DNA of 64,000 bases from Pandoraea pulmonicola (GTDB taxonomy: Bacteria > Pseudomonadota > Gammaproteobacteria > Burkholderiales > Burkholderiaceae), in NCBI RefSeq assembly GCF_000815105.2, contig NZ_CP010310.2:3224001-3288000 (forward strand), in the 5' to 3' direction. Below, piece after piece: positions 32,695-41,997 of this stretch. Both the position numbers and the translations under genes were made by a program. Every line of letters starts with the position of its first letter. Within the stretch, counting starts at the first letter, position 1. The notes under the pieces are model-generated. The model was not told where the DNA came from. It ran no database searches and saw only the letters and a program-made list of their open reading frames with translations.

Positions 32695-33105
32695 CTAGTC
32701 TGCGGTTTTCACACCCCAAACCACTCTGTCGTTCGTATCAAGAAACCAAACGCGTCCATCCCCGGACGGTACTACATAGTTTTGCCGGTAGATTCCAAGC
32801 CCTTGCGCCCTGATAGCATAAACAGGCCCCTGCGGCTCCGAACCAGCGTACTCAAATGTAAGCGGATTTTGGGGGTTTAGAGAAACAGCGAAAGGAGCCC
32901 TACCCGTCTCTGCCAGCAATTTCCCATCGCAAGCCACAACGAGAAGATCGCTAGCCCACACATAGGAAAAGAAAGTGCCTGACGGGTTGTAATCCGGCAA
33001 ACGCCATCTGTACGGCGAGCTGCTGAGAAATGCGGTGCCAGAGCCTGGACCGTCTTCTTTCAGAGATAAGTAACCGCCGCTCGTCTGAATTGTCACGTAA
33101 GGCAT
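32695..33105 (-). CDS. Orphan 136-residue protein of the tRNA-Val insertion
   Basis: Not recognised. The 136-residue protein begins MPYVTIQTSGGYLSL and is rich in beta-strand-type residues, aromatic residues and Gly/Pro, with no signal peptide or membrane segment. Three loosely similar blocks of about 45 residues, each ending in a W/F-containing strand (YRWRL, PFAVSL, RVVWGV), could suggest a beta-trefoil-like or lectin-like fold; this is a weak inference. Its base composition is near 50% GC by eye against about 65% around it, a sign of transfer. An AAGGGGA ribosome site stands six bases before the ATG, and a TTGACG-18-TATAAG promoter stands 60 bases upstream. It is therefore probably expressed. 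Confidence 0.7.
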   Translation of the reverse strand: MPYVTIQTSGGYLSLKEDGPGSGTAFLSSSPYRWRLPDYNPSGTFFSYVWASDLLVVACDGKLLAETGRAPFAVSLNPQNPLTFEYAGSEPQGPVYAIRAQGLGIYRQNYVVPSGDGRVWFLDTNDRVVWGVKTAD

Positions 33106-33164
33106 ACGCTTCCCCTTTGAGCTATGTGCTTACCAACGGAAACAACTAGCCGCCCACCGCAGCA

Positions 33165-33194
33165 CTTATATCCGGGCGAGTTAGTGATCGTCAA
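33165..33194 (-). promoter_or_regulatory. Sigma-70 promoter of the orphan gene
   Basis: On the minus strand TTGACG (33189-33194), an 18-base spacer, and TATAAG (33165-33170). This leaves a leader of about 50 bases before the ATG at 33105. Confidence 0.7.
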
Positions 33195-33201
33195 TACAGG
33201 G

Positions 33202-33221
33202 CGCATGCCGCACGGCATGCG
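33202..33221. promoter_or_regulatory. Perfect dyad just upstream of the orphan-gene -35 box
   Basis: CGCATGCCG-ca-CGGCATGCG: nine-base-pair arms and a two-base centre. It lies eight bases upstream of the -35 box, a normal place for an activator or repressor site. Confidence 0.55.
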
Positions 33222-33267
33222 ACAGCGGATGACTGAGAAGGTGAGGAGTCCGCACGGCCTATGACCG

Positions 33268-33352
<85 letters not shown>

Positions 33353-33365
33353 AGTACTTATAAAC

Positions 33366-33405
33366 ACGCCCTAACTTGATCACAATGTGGTCACAGTTAG
33401 GGCGT
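33366..33405. repeat. Long hairpin-forming inverted repeat near the tRNA-proximal end
   Basis: Outer arms ACGCCCTAACT/AGTTAGGGCGT pair over 11 bases. Then, past one bulged base, TGATCAC/GTGGTCA pair over seven with one G-T, leaving an AAT loop. No T-run follows on either strand. It could be a protein-binding or recombination site of the element. Confidence 0.7.
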
Positions 33406-33469
33406 CAGACGCGCTTTGGCGTAGATGCTGGAACGAGGACAGTTCGCGTAAGTCGTTGATTTACTTACC

Positions 33470-33520
33470 GGAACTGGTGGGTGCTGAGGGGTTCGAACCC
33501 CCGACCTACGCCTTGTAAGG
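33470..33520. repeat. tRNA-proximal attachment-site copy
   Basis: The copy within the intact tRNA-Val gene, from its anticodon loop through the 3' CCA and five bases beyond. Direct repeat of 32050-32100. Confidence 0.9.
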
Positions 33521-33550
33521 GCGCCGCTCTACCAGCTGAGCTAAGCACCC
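33475..33550 (-). tRNA. tRNA-Val (TAC)
   Basis: A complete 76-base tRNA with encoded CCA: acceptor GGGTGCT/AGCACCC, D-arm GCTCAGCTGGTAGAGC, anticodon TAC in CCCTTACAAGG and T-arm GGGGGTTCGAACCCC. It is transcribed from the hupB side. Its 3' half is the insertion site of the adjacent element and remains intact. Confidence 0.97.
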
Positions 33551-33606
33551 GTTCCCGATTCTAGTGTTGTTCTTGCTGCGACTTCCTGCCCAAGCAGGAA
33601 AGTCCA

Positions 33607-33879
33607 TCAGTTTAACGTATCTTTGAGATCTTTGCCAGGGTGAAATTTCGGCACCTTCGCCGCCGGAATCGTGATCGCGGCGCCGGTGCGCGGATTACGT
33701 CCCGTGCGCGCAGCACGCTTTTTCACCGTGAATGTGCCGAAGCCCACCAACGTCACCTTGCCATTCTTCTTCAGCGCCTTTTTTACCGCAGCCACGAATG
33801 CATCAAGTGCTCGACCCGAGGCAGCTTTCGAGATGTCTGCCTCGCTCGCGATATGATCGATCAGTTCCGTCTTATTCAC
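33607..33879 (-). CDS. hupB: DNA-binding protein HU-beta
   Basis: Nucleoid-associated HU protein, 90 residues. It has the HU signature [21 protein letters not shown] in the DNA-binding arm and the dimer core [11 protein letters not shown]. The start is GTG, preceded at five bases by AGGGGG. It has a strong promoter of its own and lies in the usual lon-hupB order. No clear terminator before tRNA-Val, so read-through into the tRNA is possible. Confidence 0.98.
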   Translation of the reverse strand: MNKTELIDHIASEADISKAASGRALDAFVAAVKKALKKNGKVTLVGFGTFTVKKRAARTGRNPRTGAAITIPAAKVPKFHPGKDLKDTLN

Positions 33880-33971
33880 TGTAACCCCCTTGCAAGGATA
33901 GTAGGCGATTTAGCCGCGGAGGCGCTCTTTGCACGCCTTGACATTGATCTGCGAGGTCCGCTGGCTTTGCC

Positions 33972-34000
33972 ATTAGACAAGCCGAAAACCCTTATGTCAA
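33972..34000 (-). promoter_or_regulatory. Sigma-70 promoter of hupB
   Basis: On the minus strand a perfect TTGACA (33995-34000), a 17-base spacer and TCTAAT (33972-33977, five of six matches). The leader is about 85 bases. This is the best -35/-10 pair seen in the window. Confidence 0.8.
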
Positions 34001-34084
34001 GCCGTTTTGCGCCATCTGACAGATTCGGAAGCACTCCTGAATCTCCACTTTCCGGTCGCTATTTTTGAGCACTTTGCCTGAATA

Positions 34085-34114
34085 AAAAAGCTCGGGGAAA
34101 ACCCCGAGCTTTTT
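34085..34114 (-). terminator. Intrinsic terminator of lon
   Basis: Thirteen-base-pair stem (AAAAAGCTCGGGG/CCCCGAGCTTTTT) with an AAAA loop, 58 bases beyond the lon stop. A-rich and T-rich flanks make it usable in both directions. Confidence 0.9.
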
Positions 34115-34172
34115 GCCCATTTTCGGGCGAGAGAGCGGCGTCGAACGCTGCGCCACTTCCCGCCAGCGAGCG

Positions 34173-36593
34173 TCAGTGCTTGATGACGTCCTGCTTGCCA
34201 CCGGCGTCCGCGCTCGGCGTCACCGGCGCAGCCTTCGCCTCTTCTTCCGGCAGCGGCGCGGGCGCGTGCTCCAGCGCCAGTTCGAGCACCTTGTCGATCC
34301 AGCGCACCGGTACGATCTCCAGCGCGTTCTTCACCGTGTCGGGAATCTCGGCGAGATCCTTCACGTTCTCTTCCGGGATCAACACAAGCTTGATACCGCC
34401 ACGATGCGCGGCCAGCAACTTTTCCTTGAGACCGCCGATCGGCAGCACTTCGCCGCGCAGCGTGATCTCACCGGTCATCGCGACATCCGCACGCACCGGA
34501 ATCCCGGTGAGCACCGACACCAGCGCCGTCGTCATCGCGATACCGGCGGACGGACCGTCCTTCGGCGTCGCGCCTTCCGGCACGTGGATGTGGATGTCCT
34601 TCTTCTCGAACTGCTCGTCCGTCACACCCAGTCGACGCGCACGCGAACGCACCACCGAACGTGCCGCTTCGACCGACTCCTTCATCACGTCGCCGAGCGA
34701 GCCCGTGCGAATGATGTTGCCCTTGCCCGGCATCAGCGCGGCTTCGATAGTCAGCAGATCGCCACCCACCTCCGTCCATGCGAGGCCCGTGACCTGGCCG
34801 ATCTGGTTTTCCTTCATCGCCAGACCGAAGTCGAACTTGCGCACGCCCAGGAAGTTGTCGAGATTGCCGGCGTCGACCTTGATCGACGAGCCTTCGACTT
34901 TCTTGAGCAACAGCATCTTCACGACCTTGCGGCAGATCTTCGAGATCTCGCGCTCGAGCGAGCGCACACCGGCCTCGCGCGTGTAGTAGCGAATGATGTC
35001 GCGGATCGCGGCTTCCGTCAGATCGATCTCGCCTTCCTTCAGCCCGTTGTTCTTCTTCTGCTTCGGCAGCAGATAACGCTGGGCGATGTTAACCTTCTCG
35101 TCTTCCGTGTAGCCCGACAGGCGAATCACTTCCATACGATCGAGCAGCGGCGCCGGAATGTTCAGCGAGTTCGACGTCGCCACGAACATCACGTCCGACA
35201 GATCGAAGTCGACTTCGACGTAGTGGTCCGAGAACGTGTGGTTCTGCTCCGGATCGAGCACTTCGAGCAGCGCCGAACTCGGATCGCCACGGAAGTCCAT
35301 GCCCATCTTGTCCACTTCATCGAGCAGGAACAGCGGGTTGCGCACGGCGACCTTCGACAGGCTCTGCAGGATCTTGCCCGGCATCGACCCGATATATGTG
35401 CGACGGTGGCCGCGAATCTCGGCTTCGTCACGCACGCCGCCCAACGCCATGCGCACGAACTTGCGGTTCGTCGCACGCGCAATCGACTGGCCGAGCGAGG
35501 TCTTGCCCACGCCAGGAGGCCCGACGAGGCACAGGATCGGCGCCTTGACCTTGTCCACGCGTTGTTGCACGGCAAGATACTCGAGGATGCGTTCCTTGAC
35601 CTTCTCGAGACCGAAGTGGTCCTCGTCGAGCACCTTCTCGGCGTTCGACAGGTCGTTGTTGACCTTGCTCTTCTTGCGCCACGGCAGACCAACCAACGTG
35701 TCGATGTAGTTGCGCACGACCGTGGCTTCGGCCGACATCGGCGACATCAGCTTGAGCTTCTTGAGCTCGGCGTCGGCCTTCTTCTTGGCTTCCTTGGGCA
35801 GATGCGCAGCCTTGATGCGCTTCTCGAGCTCCTCGAGATCCGCACCCTCTTCGCCCTCGCCAAGCTCCTTCTGAATGGCCTTGACCTGCTCGTTCAGGTA
35901 GTACTCGCGCTGGCTCTTTTCCATCTGGCGCTTCACGCGGCCACGAATGCGCTTCTCGACCTGCAGGATGTCGATCTCGCTCTCGAGCTGGGCGAGCAGA
36001 TGCTCGAGACGCTCGATGACCGGGAACATCTCCAGGATCTTCTGTTTCTGCTCGAGTTTGAGCGGCAGATGCGCGGCGATGGTGTCGGCCAGACGACCCG
36101 CTTCATCGATGCCCGACAGCGAGGTCAGGATCTCCGGCGGAATCTTCTTGTTGAGCTTCACGTACTGATCGAACTGCGCAACGATCGCGCGACGCAGCGC
36201 CTCGGATTCCGGCGAGTTGCCGTCGTCCGGTTCGAGCGGCATGATTTCCGACGTGAATTGGGTTTCTTCTTCATCCACGCTCTGCGTGCGTGCACGCTGG
36301 ATACCTTCGACGAGCACCTTGACGGTGCCATCGGGCAGCTTGAGCATTTGCAGGATGTTGGCCACGCAGCCGATCTCGTAGAGATCCTTGGCCGTGGGCT
36401 CGTCCTTGGCCGCCGCCTTCTGGGCGACCAGCATGATGTGCTTGCCGCCTTCCATGGCGGTTTCAAGCGCTTTGATCGATTTCGGACGCCCCACGAAAAG
36501 GGGAATCACCATGTGCGGAAACACGACCACGTCGCGCAGAGGCAACAGGGGCAGTTGAATCGCTTCGGGCGGGAGGATTTGGGTGCCTGACAT
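34173..36593 (-). CDS. lon: ATP-dependent protease Lon
   Basis: Cytosolic AAA+ serine protease that degrades misfolded and regulatory proteins. 806 residues: an N-terminal LON substrate domain ([15 protein letters not shown]), an AAA module with Walker [10 protein letters not shown] and the [11 protein letters not shown] pore region, and a C-terminal protease domain with catalytic Ser682 in [11 protein letters not shown] and the Lys in [10 protein letters not shown]. The ATG at 36593 gives the usual start MSGTQILP; an in-frame start four codons upstream is possible. It follows clpX, with its own promoter candidate. Confidence 0.98.
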   Translation of the reverse strand: MSGTQILPPEAIQLPLLPLRDVVVFPHMVIPLFVGRPKSIKALETAMEGGKHIMLVAQKAAAKDEPTAKDLYEIGCVANILQMLKLPDGTVKVLVEGIQRARTQSVDEEETQFTSEIMPLEPDDGNSPESEALRRAIVAQFDQYVKLNKKIPPEILTSLSGIDEAGRLADTIAAHLPLKLEQKQKILEMFPVIERLEHLLAQLESEIDILQVEKRIRGRVKRQMEKSQREYYLNEQVKAIQKELGEGEEGADLEELEKRIKAAHLPKEAKKKADAELKKLKLMSPMSAEATVVRNYIDTLVGLPWRKKSKVNNDLSNAEKVLDEDHFGLEKVKERILEYLAVQQRVDKVKAPILCLVGPPGVGKTSLGQSIARATNRKFVRMALGGVRDEAEIRGHRRTYIGSMPGKILQSLSKVAVRNPLFLLDEVDKMGMDFRGDPSSALLEVLDPEQNHTFSDHYVEVDFDLSDVMFVATSNSLNIPAPLLDRMEVIRLSGYTEDEKVNIAQRYLLPKQKKNNGLKEGEIDLTEAAIRDIIRYYTREAGVRSLEREISKICRKVVKMLLLKKVEGSSIKVDAGNLDNFLGVRKFDFGLAMKENQIGQVTGLAWTEVGGDLLTIEAALMPGKGNIIRTGSLGDVMKESVEAARSVVRSRARRLGVTDEQFEKKDIHIHVPEGATPKDGPSAGIAMTTALVSVLTGIPVRADVAMTGEITLRGEVLPIGGLKEKLLAAHRGGIKLVLIPEENVKDLAEIPDTVKNALEIVPVRWIDKVLELALEHAPAPLPEEEAKAAPVTPSADAGGKQDVIKH

Positions 36594-36631
36594 CTCGTTC
36601 CCCATAATTAACGATACCGTTGTGTTCCAGC

Positions 36632-36663
36632 TAATTGAGGCCGCCGGCGAGAATTACAAGGGG
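36632..36663 (-). promoter_or_regulatory. Sigma-32-like heat-shock promoter candidate of lon
   Basis: On the minus strand CCCTTGTAA, a 13-base spacer and CCTCAATTA. This resembles the sigma-32 pattern CTTGAA-n13/15-CCCCAT-T. It lies 39 bases before the lon ATG. Confidence 0.45.
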
Positions 36664-36732
36664 GTGAAAAAGCCCCATCGCCGATAAGGTGCACCACTCG
36701 GGGTTTCATTGCCCGTGGCACTAGTATGAAGG

Positions 36733-36765
36733 AAAAAAAGCCGCCCATGTTTCCATGAACGGCTT
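36733..36765 (-). terminator. Intrinsic terminator of clpX
   Basis: On the minus strand GCCGTTCATG/CATGGGCGGC pair over ten bases (with G-T pairs) around a GAAA loop, followed by seven T. Confidence 0.87.
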
Positions 36766-36787
36766 CGAGGTGAGTTGAGTTGACCGT

Positions 36788-38068
<1,281 letters not shown>

Positions 38069-38302
38069 ATCTGTGTCAGCCTGCTAGCAATTTGCGCCCC
38101 GGTCGTCCCCCGCGGGGGCGGCAAACGCGGCATACGTGAATCCCATTGTAACGCCATGCTGCGCGGGCGTGTGGCCCGCCCGCGACAGCCGCAAATTTCC
38201 TTTTACGACAAAGACTTGGCGCGAACACCCGGTGTTCGACGTCGAAATTACCGGATGTCGCGCCAGCGTTTTGCCGTTGCGCGGCCCGAATCGGCAACCG
38301 AT

Positions 38303-38959
<657 letters not shown>

Positions 38960-39081
38960 ATCGGTTCGACCCTTCTATCGAGATGGTTTTGCGCGCCGCA
39001 GGGAGGAGGCCCGGAGGCCATTTGGAAAAGAACCGCCACGGCCTTGCGACCGCGGCGGTTCCCTCAGTCTGTCGTGCTCGA

Positions 39082-40422
39082 TCAGCCTTGCGTGTTGCCG
39101 GCCAGTTCTTCGAAGCTAACTTGCTTGTCGGTCACCTTGGCCTTGCCCAGGACGAACTCGACAACATTGTTCTCGACGACGAAACCTTCCATTTCCGCCA
39201 TGCGCTGCTGATCGCCATAGTACCAGCGGACGACTTCCTGCGGGTCTTCATAGCTCTTCGCGAACTCTTCGACCTCGGCCTTGATCTGTTCCGGCTTGGC
39301 TTGCAGGTCGTGCTGCTTGACCAGTTCGGCGAGGATCAGACCCAGCTTGACGCGACGCTCAGCCTGTTCCTTGAACATCTCGGCCGGGATCGGCACATTG
39401 CCGGCGTTGGGCACGCCGCGCTGCGCGAGGTCCTGACGGGCCATCGCCACCAGGCGCTCCTGATCCTGTGCGATCAGTGCGTTCGGCACGTCGAGCTCCG
39501 ACACCGAGATCAGGGCGTTCATCACCTGATCCTTGAGCAGGGCCTGCGTGCGACGCTTCACTTCGCGCGACAGGTTCTCCTTGATGTCGGCGCGCATCTT
39601 CTCGATGCTGCCGTCGGCGATGCCGAGCGACTTGGCGAACTCGGCGTCGACTTCCGGCAGGTGCGCCCACTCGACCTTCTTGAGCGTAACGGTAAACGTG
39701 GCGGTCTTACCAGCCACTTCCTTGCCGTGGTACTCGTCCGGGAACTTGAGTTCGAATTCCTTCGATTCGCCGACCTTCAGGCCCAGCGTTGCCTTTTCGA
39801 ATTCCGGCAGCATGCGGCCTTCGCCGAGCACGAACACGAAATCCTCGGCGCTGCCGCCGGCGAACACTTCACCGTCGATCCTGCCGACGAAGTCGACCGT
39901 CACGCGATCGCCGTCCTTGGCTTCGACCGAGCCGCCGTCGCCGTGGGCGCCGGCCTCGCCGCGCACGTGGTAATGCACGCGCTGCTTGCGCAGGATGTCG
40001 ATGGTGCGATCGATCTCGGCTTCCGAGACATCGGTCGTGGTGCGGGAAACTTCGGCTGCGGCGAGGTCGCCGATCTTGACTTCCGGATAGACCTCGAAGG
40101 TGGCGTCGAACGCGTATTCCGTATCGGCGGCATCCGCCTTCGGTGCGAAACGCGGCTGACCGGCCACGCGCAGGTCCTGATCCTTGCTGATTTCGAAGAA
40201 CTGCTGGCCGACCTTGTCGCTCACGACTTCGGCTTCGACCTGACCACCGTACTGCTGCGTGACCATCTTCAGGGGCACCTTGCCCGGGCGGAAGCCAGGC
40301 ATACGAACCGTCTTCGACAGCTTCTGAATGCGCGCGGCAACTTCCTTATCGATTTCCTGCTTTTGCAGGGCGATGGTAAAGCGACGCTCGAGCTTGCCGA
40401 GGTTTTCAACAACGATAGTCAT
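39082..40422 (-). CDS. tig: Trigger factor
   Basis: Ribosome-bound chaperone and FKBP-type prolyl isomerase. 446 residues: an N-terminal ribosome-binding domain (with the GFRPGKVP signature), a central PPIase domain (from about residue 165, [15 protein letters not shown]) and a helical C-terminal chaperone domain. Upstream, an extended -10 (TGCTAAAAT on the minus strand, near 40593) is a weak promoter candidate. Confidence 0.97.
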   Translation of the reverse strand: MTIVVENLGKLERRFTIALQKQEIDKEVAARIQKLSKTVRMPGFRPGKVPLKMVTQQYGGQVEAEVVSDKVGQQFFEISKDQDLRVAGQPRFAPKADAADTEYAFDATFEVYPEVKIGDLAAAEVSRTTTDVSEAEIDRTIDILRKQRVHYHVRGEAGAHGDGGSVEAKDGDRVTVDFVGRIDGEVFAGGSAEDFVFVLGEGRMLPEFEKATLGLKVGESKEFELKFPDEYHGKEVAGKTATFTVTLKKVEWAHLPEVDAEFAKSLGIADGSIEKMRADIKENLSREVKRRTQALLKDQVMNALISVSELDVPNALIAQDQERLVAMARQDLAQRGVPNAGNVPIPAEMFKEQAERRVKLGLILAELVKQHDLQAKPEQIKAEVEEFAKSYEDPQEVVRWYYGDQQRMAEMEGFVVENNVVEFVLGKAKVTDKQVSFEELAGNTQG

Positions 40423-40858
40423 GAGGATATTCGTCCATCCAGAGGGTCGTTCTGTGTTGCAGCGAGGGAATGCCGCAAGCGGACCCTGTCAGTTAATCAA
40501 CCTTGGGCCGGAACCGACGACACGACGCCGGTTTCCCTCCGCCCCCGACAAATCGGGGTAGCCCCAAAACGGTTTTGCACACAAAGCGGGACATTTTAGC
40601 AAACTATTGCCCCACCTTTAGACTTTCCGGCCTGATATCGAGGAATTCGGCCCCATTTGTCTTTCCGGGCATCGGCGAGTCTCGCCCGCCGCTTCCCCTC
40701 ACCTTCATTGGCCGACACACCGCTTTAGAGTTCCCTCTCCAGAAAAACCGCTTGGGAGACGGACGTTCCCGCCCTAGGATTCAATCGAACGTTTGAATGA
40801 AACGGAAGTTCACTGCAGGACGACGCGGTGCCTTGCCGCACCCCAACGGAGATTCGTC
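40423..40858. other. Intergenic region between tig and the TetR regulator gene
   Basis: Holds the tig leader, with an extended -10 candidate near 40593-40600 on the minus strand, and the palindrome described separately at 40779-40798. No coding sequence is supported. Confidence 0.5.
40779..40798. promoter_or_regulatory. Candidate TetR operator upstream of the fadE cluster
   Basis: ATTCAATCGAACGTTTGAAT: arms ATTCAA/TTGAAT and inner CG/CG pairs are symmetric. It lies 60 bases before the regulator start. A related palindrome, TTCAAA-cga-TTTGAA, is at 41665-41679. Confidence 0.45.
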
Positions 40859-41728
40859 GTGAGCCCACGCCTTCCTGCCGGCCGACAAGCCGGCGACACC
40901 AAGCTGCGCATCCTCGATGCGGCAGAAGACCTCTTCATCGAATACGGTTACGACGCCATGTCGTTGCGGCAGATCACCTCGCGCGCCGAGGTGAACCTGG
41001 CGGCCGTGAACTACCACTTCGGCAGCAAGGAAACGCTGCTGCAAGCCATGCTCTCGCGCCGGCTCGACCGGCTCAACGAAGAGCGCCTCGCCTTGCTCAC
41101 CCGCGCCGAGGCTGCGTGGCCCGGCTCACGGCTGACGTGCGAGCACGTGCTGGGCGCGATGTTCATTCCAGCGCTGGCGATTTCGCACCACCGCGACATC
41201 GGCGGCCCCGCCTTCCTGCGTCTGCTCGGACGCGTGTACGCCGATCCGTCGCCGTTCATCCGCGACTATCTGCAACACCACTATGCGCCGGTATTCAAGC
41301 GCTTCTTCGATGCCTTCGCCCAGGCGTTGCCCGAATTGCCGCCCCAGGAACTGCGCTGGCGTTTGCAATTCGCGCTACAGGCGCTCTCGGGCGTGCTGGC
41401 GAGCAGCGACACGACGCGCCTCATCGATACGTTCGCCCAGGGCCAGCCGATGGGTGACCTGCAAATGGTGGCGCGCCTGACGGCGCTCATGGTGGCCGCG
41501 CTCAAGGCGCCGATGCCAGGCGATGAGCAACTCGCGAGCTTTGCGGCGGTCTTCGCGTTGACCAGGGAAGCCGGCGTGACGCCGCCGCGCGAAAGTGGCC
41601 AGATCGATCCACCGTCAGCGCCGTCGGGCTCGTACGGCGGAGATCCCGGGCGCACGTCCGGCATTTCAAACGATTTGAATGATCCGGAGGCTTCCGGCAA
41701 CACAGGTTGGTCGTTGGCAAGCGCCTGA
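40859..41728 (+). CDS. TetR-family regulator of the fatty-acid cluster
   Basis: A 289-residue TetR-type repressor. The N-terminal helix-turn-helix is clear (DAAEDLFIEYGYDAMSLRQI, then VNLAAVNYHFGSKETLLQAM), followed by a ligand-binding helical domain. The C-terminal 40 residues are Gly/Ser/Pro-rich and probably disordered. The start chosen is GTG at 40859, with ACGGAG nine bases upstream, because the longer frame would need a TTG with no ribosome site. Its position before fadE and four further lipid genes suggests that it controls them with an acyl-CoA as ligand (inference). Confidence 0.88.
   Translation: MSPRLPAGRQAGDTKLRILDAAEDLFIEYGYDAMSLRQITSRAEVNLAAVNYHFGSKETLLQAMLSRRLDRLNEERLALLTRAEAAWPGSRLTCEHVLGAMFIPALAISHHRDIGGPAFLRLLGRVYADPSPFIRDYLQHHYAPVFKRFFDAFAQALPELPPQELRWRLQFALQALSGVLASSDTTRLIDTFAQGQPMGDLQMVARLTALMVAALKAPMPGDEQLASFAAVFALTREAGVTPPRESGQIDPPSAPSGSYGGDPGRTSGISNDLNDPEASGNTGWSLASA
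41665..41679. promoter_or_regulatory. Second candidate TetR operator, in the end of the regulator gene
   Basis: TTCAAA-cga-TTTGAA, a perfect six-base-pair dyad, followed by TGA as in the first site (both read TTTGAATGA). It lies 320 bases upstream of fadE. Confidence 0.35.
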
Positions 41729-41997
41729 GCGTCCGAACGCCATGGACGCACCGTCCGACCGGCGCGCCCCGATTTCCCGCAAATACCGACGGCACCCCGT
41801 CATCGCCCGCGGGCCCCGGTTACAGTTTCGACGCGTCACTCGAATTCGCCGCGCACCAATGCAAGGCGGAGCGATCCAATAACAATGCCGGTGGCGAACG
41901 CAGCGGCCCAGGCCGCGCCACACGGCAAGCGGATGACTGCCCCGCATTGCCCGCTCGAGGGCATTGCCAGCCATTGCCAGCCAAAAGGGAGGAGAAC

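Noticed and set aside
33560..33606. Intrinsic terminator after hupB.
   Set aside because: The CTTCCTGC/GCAGGAAAG hairpin is not followed by a T-run on the minus strand; it may be a processing site, but it does not qualify as a terminator.
41729..41997. Coding extension of fadE or a small gene before it.
   Set aside because: The fadE frame is open upstream, but the ATG at 41998 has a strong ribosome site and begins the membrane anchor. The upstream part has no family similarity. A ten-base direct repeat (CATTGCCAGC, 41962 and 41972) looks like chance.
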